A stretch of 64,000 bases of DNA from Papio anubis. Its lineage: Eukaryota > Chordata > Mammalia > Primates > Cercopithecidae. This document shows, in pieces, positions 53,563-63,302 of the stretch (position 1 is the stretch's first letter; each line of letters opens with the position of its first letter). The position numbers were made by a program, and so were the translations under genes. Under the pieces are notes generated by a model, which was not told the origin of the DNA, searched no databases, and saw nothing but the letters and a program-made list of their open reading frames with translations. The stretch lies in the NCBI RefSeq assembly GCF_008728515.1, contig NC_044989.1:81848147-81912146 (forward strand), in the 5' to 3' direction.

Positions 53563-54470
53563 CCTACTTTTAACATGATTCATTACTGTTGATGTTGACC
53601 TTCATAACTCAGCTAAAGTGTTGTAAAAGTAACTATAAAGTTATTCTGTTTTATTTTTTCCAACTTGTCTCCTTTTTGGAAGAACATCATTATACACTGT
53701 TATGCTCTACCTTCTTCAGGGCAGAGAATACATATAAATTATTTGGAATTCTGAATGGGAGATTTATCTCTTCTTCTCCACTTGTCAATTTGTTTTTTAT
53801 TTAGTATATTTATATAAACTGGCAGGTATTTATTTTATAATTTGGAGTTTAATACAATACTATTTATTTATTTTTTGGTTCAAATTGTTCCAGCAATTAG
53901 CTATATAGGGAGCTCTTTCTATTGGCTCCTGTTTCCCTTTAACATCTTCCCATCATCTTGAATTTTTGGTTTTGTTGTTTTCTTGAGCACTTCCTTACTT
54001 CTTTGCACTACAAGATGCTCCAGGCTTATCTTGTATATGTCCTGTCCTGTGTTTGTATCAACTATTTTAGCAAGCAGCCCTGGTTCCTTTTATTGTAAAA
54101 TGTTAATAGAACCTGAAATCTGGGAGCTGTATGTGCTCATTGATATTGGGGTATCAATGTTTCTAGGGTCTTTTAGCTGACAGAGCAAGAAAATGTATGT
54201 GTATGTAAGTATCTCTTCATATTTCTATATGTAGCCATCTGTATAGATATTAAGCTAAAGCTGAGTTAATAGTGATGTCTCCATTTCTACTTTATTAACA
54301 CCTGGACCTCTATAACTTCCTGCCCTTACTTATCTGGAACCTCTCTGTGCAACGGTGAGAAATCTGGCTACTACCATTGCCGTTCATTTACAATTGTTTA
54401 TGTTCAGTGCACACATTAACACTCTTAACTGGAGTACAGGGCTTATGTACAGCGTCTTTTGTCTTTAATT
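53563..54470. mobile_element. Old L1 3'-region fragment, right of the LTR
   Basis: Continues the element from 52477: 'ttactgttgatgttgaccttcataactcagctaaagtg', then 'ggctcctgtttccctttaacatcttcccatcat', 'gagcacttccttacttctttgcactacaagatgctccaggcttatcttgtat', 'agcagccctggttccttt', 'tgtgctcattgatattggggtatcaatgtttctagggtc'. The blocks are collinear with the left part, so the LTR split a single older L1. Confidence 0.65.
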
Positions 54471-55999
54471 TTACCTTCCTCTTTCCAAAGGTATTTAGGT
54501 TACCTGCCTTTACCTAACTTCATTCAGGGAGGTTGTTTCATATTTCTAATACAATTTGATTTTTTTCCACATTCTGCATTCCATCTTGGATTTCTGTCAA
54601 CCTCGTGAAAAAAATATATATAATATTTGAATATATATATATAAAATATTTGAATATATATATGTGGAAAACCATCCAATATCACTGAGACCAAGGGACC
54701 GTGCAACAAAAAAAGATTCTATGTCAATCAATGCAGTTGCTAAATTAACTTTTAGTCATTTTTATGTGTTCAGAATAGTTGAGCTTCTTTTCATGAATAA
54801 TTTTTTACTAGAATTGAAAAGATTAAGAAGAACAATAAAGAATCATTAGATCACTAACTCCATTTATCTCAATTGCAGAACAATCTTTGGTAATAAGTTT
54901 CTGTTTAATAATTTTGCATGTTTCTCTCATTTAATATTTTTTTATTATGCACTTGGACAAGGTTCAATTGTAGAATAGTTTTTGGTTGTAGTTTTGGTTT
55001 TGTTTGTTTGTTTTGTAACCCATGAAATTAAAGATCAAAAAACTACCTTAAATAATAATACCTTAAATAATACTTATTGTCATTACCCTCCTTCTGCCTC
55101 TGATACCTCTTCTCTTTCCTTGCCAAACTAAACCTCATTAGAATAATAGAAATAATAATACTGTGTGTGAAACGTGAATGAAATAAAAACACTTTTAGTT
55201 AGAAAAATAACATAACTTTGTATATCATAATTATTTGGGCTTGATTTCTCTATGCTTACATGTTTATACTCTTGAACACGGTCTTCTTTTCACCAGAAGA
55301 AAACAATAAAAAATAGTTTACTTAAATTTAAAGTCAGTCTGTAGCCTGACTTAGCGACCACCTCTACATGACTCAATGTGCCTAAATATGTTATTTTATT
55401 TAGAAAATAGTACATTCTCACTTAATAAAGACATTTAAATACATGAAAAAAAATTTAATGGTATATATAAAAAATTTAATGGTATATAATCATATAATCA
55501 CACTGCCTGTATATTTTCATAGTCTATGAAACACATTTGTGTGATTATATTATATATATGTGCTTACACATAAATGAGTGCCTTACAAAATGAGATGATA
55601 TACATAGATACCATATGTATACACATACATGATGACATACATACATTACATATATAAATTACCATCTTTAGGTTGGCAAATATTTCTATGTAAATGTAAT
55701 AACATATTTGTTTAATATCTATAGATATTTAGATTTTGTCCCTTTTTTACAACTTTAAACAGTGATATCACTGTTTAAATACATCTTTGTATTAGTATCA
55801 TTTTCAATTGTATTCTTTTTAATATAACTGTGTGGAATTTTGGAGTCAAAATCTGATCATTTTCTTTTAACTTTCAAAACATTTATTAAACAACCTGAAA
55901 GGAAGTATTTTACCGATTAGCAATCCTAATTGGTATGTATGAGATGTGCCATCAATTAAAACTTTTTAAATTTTGGCCAGTCTAGAAGGCAAGGTTTTT
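54471..55999. other. Unassigned AT-rich sequence with short repeats
   Basis: No gene recognised. It has a (TA)n patch with a duplicated 'atatttgaatatata' block at 54612-54664, a 22-bp direct duplication containing 'aatttaatggtatata' at 55448-55492, and an AT/CA-rich stretch at 55535-55660. Confidence 0.5.
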
Positions 56000-56003
56000 C
56001 AAC

Positions 56004-56068
56004 AGAACACACAACACACACACCACACACACACACACCACACACACACACGCACACACACATACACC
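56004..56068. repeat. Interrupted (CA)n microsatellite
   Basis: About 65 bp of ACAC with periodic CCACA interruptions, so the tract looks like several short CA blocks joined by CC. Confidence 0.93.
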
Positions 56069-56279
56069 AGTAAAATGATAGCCTTGCATGCAATCCACCT
56101 GGCCGTAGTCTGATGGGTTTTCAGGGCATTGACAACTTTAGATAATTTAAGTCTCACTAGTGCTACAAACTAAGGTTATTAGTATGAGAGATTTACTACA
56201 GTGTTGTAGATCCAGGCATTTTTTTCACCTTCTAAAATGCCTCCTTTAGGCATACTTTCTTAGTTTCAGAATACAATAT

Positions 56280-56304
56280 CACACAAACACACACACACAC
56301 ACAA
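56280..56304. repeat. (CA)n microsatellite
   Basis: About ten CA units with one CAAA interruption. Confidence 0.92.
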
Positions 56305-56865
56305 ACTTAAACACACAAAAATATATGCAAGTGATTAAACCCATTAATATTTCTATTTTCCTGAAGATAAAAAGAAACTTACAAATTTTTGTTAGTACTT
56401 TATCCAATCTTAATTATATGTTACTATTCTCTAATATTTTAGTTCCCTGGTATTTTGTTATCCCACATTTAGACATCATCAAGATCCTTATTATTATTAT
56501 GTTAGACAGTTCATATTTATTTATAGTACCCAGGATTACCAATATTTGGCTCTCTATTTCTTCTTGCTTCTCAGACATTCTTTCTGGAACTATTTTACTT
56601 TGCCCTGTTTTCTTTCATAATATTGTTCAACTGTCGTATATCTTAGAGTAGGCTAGATTATACTATAGAAATAAATATGCCCAAATAACCAAAGGTGTAT
56701 GTTTCAAACTTATGCTATATACCCAACATAGGTTGGTTAGGATTTTGGACTGAAAAGGCTCTATCTCAAAATATGCTTCTACCATCAGTGCAATCAAGGA
56801 AAGAGATTGGGTCCCTGCATTCTGGCACTTAAAGCTTATTCTGGAGAGTGGTCGTAACGTTAATT
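56305..56865. other. Unassigned sequence
   Basis: No repeat family or gene recognised. The 108-codon frame at 56325-56651 is AT-rich, Ile/Leu/Phe-heavy and without a recognisable domain. Confidence 0.45.
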
Positions 56866-57128
56866 TTACATGTCAACATGGCTAGACTATGTGCCCAGAT
56901 GTTTGGTCAAGCACCAGTATACATGTTTCTGTGAAGGTGGTTTTTAAATGTGATTAATATTTAAATCAGCAGGATTTGAGTGAAACAGATTACTTTTTAT
57001 AATGTGGGTGGCATTCATCCAATCAGGTTAAGCTTTAAGAGCAAACACAGAGGTTTTTCAGAGAAGCAATGTTGCCTCCAGAATTTCTGCCTGAGTTTCC
57101 AGCCTGCTGCCTTACAGAAATTGAATTC

Positions 57129-57143
57129 AAGACTGCTACATCA
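57129..57143. repeat. Target-site duplication, left copy, of the AluJ-like element
   Basis: AAGACTGCTACATCA here versus AAGACTACTACACCA at 57406-57420: 13 of 15 match. Confidence 0.82.
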
Positions 57144-57405
57144 GCTGGGCATGCCTCTAATCTCAGTACTTTATCGAGGTAGTCAGATTGCCCAAAAGAC
57201 AAACCTAGTCTTCATAAAAAATACAAAAAATTATCTGGATGTGGTGGCATGCATCTCTAGTCCCAGCGACTTCAGAGTCTGAGGTGGGAGGATCACCTGT
57301 CCCTGGGAAGTTGAAGCTGCAGTGAGCTGTGATGGCACTGCTGCACTCCAGCCTGGGCAATTGAGTGAGACCCTCCCTCAAAACAAAACAAAAAAACAAA
57401 CAAAA
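57144..57405 (+). mobile_element. Old Alu (AluJ-like) with a left-arm deletion
   Basis: Starts 'gctgggcatgcctctaatctcagtacttt', jumps early in the left monomer (near 57190) to 'ccaaaagacaaacctagtcttcataaaaaatac', then carries a full right arm: 'tatctggatgtggtggcatgcatctctagtcccagc', 'gaggtgggaggatcacctg', 'ctgcagtgagctgtgatggcactgctgcactccagcctgggc', and an A-rich tail. Imperfect 15-bp duplications flank it. Confidence 0.92.
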
Positions 57406-57506
57406 AAGACTACTACACCAACTATTGCCTTAATTTTCACTCTGGTGGCCTGCCATAAACATTTTAGATTTCCAGCTCCCACAATTGCATAATTTTGTTT
57501 AACTTT

Positions 57507-57690
57507 TTGAGGAAACATCAAAATGTTTTCTCACCACAGCTATACTATTTTACATTTCCAACAGCAATGTATGAGGGTTCCAATTTCTCCACATTCTCAC
57601 CAACACGTATTATCTTATTTTAAAAAATATTATAGCCATCTTACTGAGGATAAAGTGTAGAAGACTATTTTTAAATCAAATTGATGTGAG
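57507..57690 (-). mobile_element. Old L1 ORF2 3'-part fragment
   Basis: 'caccacagctatactattttacatttccaacagcaatgtatgagggttccaatttctccacattctcaccaacacgtatt' is the reverse complement of the L1 ORF2 C-terminal region, followed by 'atagccatcttactgaggataaagtgtag'. It is L1M-level divergent and lies just upstream of the younger plus-strand L1. Confidence 0.75.
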
Positions 57691-57885
57691 ATTTTTATTT
57701 ACCTTTTGCTTTTTTAGAAAACGTTTTCTGTTTTCTAGATTTGAATCATGTAATTATTTGTGGTCTGTCTAATAATTTCATTAAATTAAGTTCATGTTTC
57801 TTTTGTTTGTTTCTGCCTACTCTTTTCTATAGTGAATTTTGTTTTTGTTTGAGCTCATGCTTTCTAGCACTGTGTCAGTAATTAT

Positions 57886-57896
57886 AAAAGGTCTGA
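57886..57896. repeat. Target-site duplication, left copy, of the 3.7-kb L1
   Basis: AAAAGGTCTGA equals 61620-61630 exactly. The A-rich start overlaps the tail on the other side. Confidence 0.9.
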
Positions 57897-57956
57897 CCAT
57901 TGATGCTAGGAAGAAACTGCATTAACTAACAAGCAAAATAAACAGCTAACATCATA

Positions 57957-60900
57957 ATGACAGGATCAAATTCATACCTAACAATATTAACCTTAAATGT
58001 AAATGGGCTAAAGACTGTAACACCCCACTGTCAACATTAGACAGATTAATGAGACAGAAAGTTAACAAGGATATCCAGGAATTGAACTCAGCTCTGAACC
58101 AAGCAGACCTTGTAGACATCTACAGAACTCTCCACCCAAAATCAACAGAATATACATTATTCTCAGCACCACATCGCACTTGTTCCAAAAGCAACCACAT
58201 AGTTGGAAGTAAAGCACTCCTCAGCATATGTACAAGAACAGAAATTATAACAAACTGTCTCTCAGACCACAGTGCAATCAACCTAGAACTCAGGATTAAG
58301 AAACTCACTCAAAACAGCTCAACTACATGGTAACTGAACAACCTTCTCCTGAATGACTACTGGGTACATAACGAAATGAAGGCAGAAATCAAGATGTTCT
58401 TTGAAACCAATGAGAACAAAGATAAAACATACCAGAATATCTGGGACAGATTTAAGGCAGTGTGTAGAGGGAAATTTATAGCACTAAATGCCCATAAGAG
58501 AAAGCAGGAAACATCTAAAATGGACACCCTAACATCACAATTAAAAGAACTAGAGAAGCAAGAGCAAACACATTCAAAAGCTAGCAGAAGGCAAGAAATA
58601 ACTAAGATCAGAGCAGAACTGAAAGAGATAGAGACACAAAAAAACCTTCAAAAAACCAATGAATGCAGGAGTTGGTTTTTTGAAAAGATCAACAAAATTG
58701 ATAGGCCGCTAGGGAGATTAATAAATAAGAAAAGAGAGAAGAATCAAATAGATACAATAAAAAATGATAAAGGGGATATCACCACCAATCACAGAAATAC
58801 AAACTACCTTCAGATAATACTATAAACACTTCTATGCAAATAAACGAGAAAATCTAGAAGAAATGGACAACCTCCTGGACACATACCACCTCCCAAGACT
58901 AAACCAGGAAGAAGTTGAATCCCCGAATAGACCAATAACAGTCTCTGAAATTGAGGTAATAATTAATAGCCTACCAACCAAAAAAACTCCAGGAAAAAAT
59001 GGATTCACGGCCGAATTCTACCAGATGTACAAGGAGGAGCTGGTATCATTCCTTCTAAAACTATTCCAACCAATAGAAAAAGAGGGAATCCTCCCTAACT
59101 CATTTTATGAGGCCAGCATCTTCCTGCTACCAAAGCCTGGCAGAGACACACACAAAAAAGAGAATTTTAGGCCAATATCCCTGCTGAACATTGATGCAAA
59201 AATCCTCAATGAAATACTGGCAAACCGAATCCAGCAGCACATCAAAAAGCTTATCCACCATGATCAAGTGGGCTTCATCCCTGGGATGCAAGCTGGTTCA
59301 ACATACATAAATCAATAAAAGTAATCCATCGTATAAACACAACCAAAGACAAAAGCCACATGATTATCTCAATAGATGCAGAAAAGCCCTTTGACAAAAT
59401 TCAACAGCCCTTCATGCTAAAAACTCTCAATAACTAGGTATTGATGTGATGTTTCTCAAAATAATAAGAGCTATTTATGACAAACCCACAGCCAATATCA
59501 TACTGAATGGGCAAAAACTGGAAGCATTCCCTTTGAAAACTGGCACAAGACAGGGATGCCCTCTCTCACCACTCCTATTCAACATAGTGTTGGAAGTTCT
59601 GGCCAGGGCAATCAGTCAAGAGAAAGAAATAAAGGGTATTCAATTAGGAAAAGAGGAAGTCAAATTGTCCCTGTTTGCAGATGAAATGATTGTATATTTA
59701 GAAATCCCCATCGTCTCAGTCCAAAATCTCCTTAAGCTGATAAGCAACTTCAGCAAAGTCTCCAGATACAAAATCAACATGCGAAACTCACAGGCATTCT
59801 TATACACCAATAACAGACAAACAGCCAAATCATGAGTCAACTCCCATTCACAATTGCTTCAAAGAGAATAAAATACCTAGGAATACAACTTACAAGGGAT
59901 GTGAAGGACCTCTTCAAGGAGAAATACAAACCATTGCTCAGTGAACTAAAAGAGGACACAAACAAATGGAAGAACATACCATGCTCATGGATAGGAAGAA
60001 TCAATATCATGAAAATGGCCATACTGCTCAAGGTATTTATAGATTCAATGCATTCCCCATCAAGCTACCAATGACTTTCCTCACAGAATTGGAAAAAAAC
60101 TAATTTAAAGTTCATATGGAACCAAAAAAGAGCCCGCATTGCCAAGACAATCCTAATTCAAAAGAACAAAGCTGGAGGCATCTTGCTACTTGACTTCAAA
60201 CTACTACAAGGCTACAGTAACCAAAACAACATAGTACTGGTACCAAAACAGAGTATAGAACAATGGAACAGAACAGAGCCCTCAGAAATAATACTACACA
60301 TCTACAACCATCTGATCTTTGACAAACCTGACAAAAAAAAGAAATGGGGAAAGGATTCCCCATTTAATAAATGGTGCTGAGAAAACTGACTAGCCATATG
60401 TAGAAAGCTGAAACTGGATCCCTTCCTTACACCTTATACAAAAATTAATTCAAGATGGATTAAAGACTTAAATGTTAGACCTAAAACCATAAAAACCCTA
60501 GAAGAAAACCTAGGTAATACCATTCAGGACATAGGCATGGGCGAGGACTTCATGTCTCCTCGCCCCAAAAGCAATGGCAACAAAAGCCAAAATTGACAAA
60601 TGGGATCTAATTAAACTAAAGAGCTTCTGCACAGCAAAAGAAACTACCATCAGAGTGAGCAGGCCACCTACAGAATGGGAGAAAATTTTTGCAATCTACT
60701 CTTCTCACAAAGGGCTAATATCCAGAACCTATAAAGAACTCAAACAAACTTACAAGAAGAAAACAAACAACCCCATCAAAAAGTGAGCAAATGATATGAA
60801 CAGACACTTCTCAAAAGAAGACATTTATGCAGTCAACAGACACATGAAAAAATGCTCATAATCACTAGCCATCAGAGAAATGCAAATCAATACCACAATG

Positions 60901-61398
60901 AGATACCATTTTACACCAGTTAGAATGGTGATCATTAAAAAGTCAGGAAACAACTGGTGCTGGAGAGGATGTGGAGAAATAGGAACACTTTTACACTGTT
61001 GGTGGGACTGTAAACTAGTTCAACCATTGTGAAAAAGAGTGTGGCGATTTCTCCAGGATCTAGAACTAGAAATACCATTTGACCCAGCCATCCCACTACA
61101 CGGTATATACCCAAAGGATTATAAATCATTCTGCTATAAAGACACATGCACACGTATGTTTATTGCGGCACTATTCACAATAGCAAAGACTTGGAATCAA
61201 CCCAAATGTCCATTGATGACATACTGGATTAAGAAAATGTGGCACATATACACCATCGAATACTAAGCAGCCATTAAAAAGGATCTGTTCATGTCCTTTG
61301 TAGGGACATGGATGCAGCTGAAAACCATCATTCTCAGCAAACTATCTCAAGGACAAAAAAGCAAACACCACATATTCTCACTCATAGGTGGGAACTGA
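57957..61398 (+). pseudogene. L1 ORF2 of the truncated copy, broken
   Basis: The start MTGSNSYLTILTLNVNGL is followed at about 58012 by a deletion that joins directly to the coding stretch for DCNTPLSTLD. By comparison with the other L1 here about 385 bp of endonuclease is lost, including the QETH glutamate, and the frame shifts. Downstream SDHSAI keeps its histidine (58268-58270). An AAG to TAA stop is at 58331-58333. Frameshifts follow near 58785 and 59290. RT motif A (codons for IDAEKPFDKIQ near 59374) has Ala to Pro, and the catalytic motif is FADE rather than FADD (59674-59685). More breaks occur at about 59835, 60075 and 60380. A 7-base replacement near 60556 creates a palindrome. ORF2 ends at the usual GGN stop (61396-61398). 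Confidence 0.94.
60539..60565. repeat. Perfect 9-bp inverted repeat inside L1 ORF2
   Basis: GGGCGAGGA (60539-60547), a 9-nt spacer, then TCCTCGCCC (60557-60565). The right arm replaces sequence that in the other L1 of this window reads TAAAACACC. Confidence 0.95.
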
Positions 61399-61619
61399 AC
61401 AATGAGAAACTTGGACACAGGAAGGGGAACATCACACACTGGGGCGTGTTGTAGGGTAGGAGGAGCGGGGAGAGATAGCATTAGGAGATATACCTAATGT
61501 AAATGATGACGTAATGGGTGCAGCACATCAACATGGCACATGTATACATATGTAACAAACCTGCAGGTTGTGCACATGTATCCTAGGACTTAAAGTATAA
61601 TAAAAAAGAAAAAAGAAAA

Positions 61620-61630
61620 AAAAGGTCTGA
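61620..61630. repeat. Target-site duplication, right copy, of the 3.7-kb L1
   Basis: Exact copy of 57886-57896 adjoining the A-rich tail. Confidence 0.9.
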
Positions 61631-62049
61631 GTATTTATCCCTCCAATCAGAAGTTTTCTTTGCTTCTGCCAGGCAGCCTAGTGGTGGTAACAAATGTTGG
61701 GCCATGTTAAGTTAATTTTGTAGGTTGGTGTCACATCCTTATAGCAGTGTAAATTTTAATGGCAAATTAGTGTAAGGATAGACTGGGTTTCACGTTTTCA
61801 GTGGAGTTATTTTTTTGCTATAGCTCAACCACACTCTCTATTATTGTTTAATTTTTGTTGATTATGATGATATTTTTCAGGTTCATTCAATTGACTTAAT
61901 CATAATTCTTGGCTATCACTAACATTGTTCATTAGTTAGTGGTGGACTCTCTATATTGGTTTATGTATGGACTGCTTGTTTTTACGGTTAGCTATATATA
62001 TCACTATTTCAAATAGCATAATAAGCACCTGTAAGTCTACTGTTGAAAT
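61631..62049. other. Unassigned sequence
   Basis: AT-rich DNA; nothing recognised. Confidence 0.45.
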
Positions 62050-62760
62050 AAAGGCTGGGCATTTAAAAATTATCTACGTGTAACCATACATTTCTCCTGC
62101 CCACCCAAGCTTGTGCCATCCCACAACCAGCATGATCATCAAATCATTGCCCTGAATTCTATTTATCATTTCATATCTTTTTATATTGTTTTATGATATC
62201 TATATGCACCTTAAGATGGAGTGTGTATATATGTACTCTGTATAATAGCTTTAATATATTTATTTGTAGTCTTTAAATATCTATGTATAATTTTAGTTGC
62301 TTTTAATTGTATAAAAATATACGTCGTGGTACATATAAAATTTGTAGCTGGGCATCCAAGTTGTTTCCAGGTTTTTGTTACAAATACCTATTGCTGTTAT
62401 AAGCATTGTTATACATGTCTCTGATTACAAAACTTTCTCTGGCTATATGTCCAGAGTTGAATTACTGATTCATAGGGTATGTGAAAATTTAACCTTAGGA
62501 GTTAATAACAAAGGTGTTTTTTTAAGAGGGACTGTACCAAATACAATAGACCAGCAATGTATAAGTTGCAGATCTATTTAATTCCTGCCATTTCTCCCTG
62601 AAGTTTTAATTTTTGCATGTTCAATGAGATATAAATGATATGTCATTGTACATATCATTTATATGGTCTTTTCATTTTGTGGTCATCAGTGTTGTTGAAC
62701 ATCTTGTTTAAAGTTTATTTGTAATAGGTTTGTCTCTTATATAAAATGCCATGGAAATTT
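62050..62760 (-). mobile_element. Old L1 (L1M-like) fragment
   Basis: 'ttgtttccaggtttttgttacaaatacctattgctgttataagcattgttatacatgtctc', 'gttgaattactgattcatagggtatg', 'ccagcaatgtataag' and 'tcatcagtgttgttgaacatcttgttt' follow the antisense of an old L1 ('tagtttccagttttttgctattacaaataatgctgctatgaacatc', 'gtggaattgctgggtcatagggtatg', 'ccagcaatgtatgag', 'gaggttgagcatctttt'). A 15-bp perfect inverted repeat is embedded at 62629-62664. Confidence 0.6.
62629..62664. repeat. Perfect 15-bp inverted repeat, 6-nt spacer
   Basis: ATATAAATGATATGT, spacer CATTGT, ACATATCATTTATAT. Every base of the arms pairs. Confidence 0.97.
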
Positions 62761-63302
62761 CTTGACTATTATTCATTTATTTCATGTTCTGTTTAGTGAT
62801 TTTTCAGAGTTTTTAATACGTTCTTCCCCTGAGTTTTTGGCCAGTTCGACGTAGGGTGACTATTTTCTGTTAAAGCATGATTTGTTAAATAAAAGTTATT
62901 AAAGAATATCGTGTTTCTGAAGGGTTTTATTATAAGTGTTTTATATATCTTGTCTCTCATATTTTGTTACCACAAGGTCTAAAAGATGTATATTTCTATA
63001 TTCTACTATGAGATTTGACATCTATTCTGATAGCTAAAACCTTAATTTATCTTGAATTGGATCAGATCGAATTAAGTTTGAAAGAATTTTCTATGGATTT
63101 CTAATTTTCAGAGCTCCACTTCAAGAAGAGTTCCTCTTATTCCAGTAATCTGCATACCAATTTTGTCATTTAACAAACTCCCATACATCTGTGGGTCTCA
63201 TTAATGTTTCTGCACCCATACTACATTGTTGTTTATTATCGTTGTGTAGATGCAATTTCTGTATCTGCCAGGGAAAGTTCCTGGTCTTTGAGTTTCTTCA
63301 CC
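62761..63302. other. Unassigned sequence
   Basis: AT-rich DNA between two L1 pieces; nothing recognised. Confidence 0.45.

Larger units (their letters stand above)
56866..57500 (+). mobile_element. Ancient dispersed repeat, split by an Alu
   Basis: 'ttaattttacatgtcaacatggctagactatgtgcccagatgtttggtcaagca', 'ctgtgaaggtggtttttaaatgtgattaatatttaaatcagcaggatttgagtgaaacagatta' and 'aatgtgggtggcattcatccaatcagg' match a mammal-wide repeat ('gtgtcaacttgactgggc', 'cccagatatttggtcaaaca', 'gtgagggtgtttctgga..gaatcagtagactgagtaaa', 'aatgtgggtgggcatcatccaat'). It resumes after the Alu at 57421 ('ctttagatttccagctcccacaattgcata'-like). The family is not assigned. Confidence 0.5.
57897..61619 (+). mobile_element. 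5'-truncated L1PA-type LINE-1, 3.7 kb
   Basis: The insert begins in the ORF1-ORF2 spacer ('ccattgatgctaggaagaaactgca') and ends with the L1 3'UTR and A-rich tail ('gtatcctaggacttaaagtataataaaaaag'). An exact 11-bp duplication flanks it. ORF1 and the 5'UTR are missing, so no internal promoter is present. ORF2 starts normally at 57957 but is broken. The 3'UTR ('gcattaggagatatacctaatgtaaatgatgac', 'gtgcagcacatcaacatggcacatgtatacat') lacks the doubled motif of the 19.9-kb copy and so belongs to a different L1PA subfamily. Confidence 0.96.
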
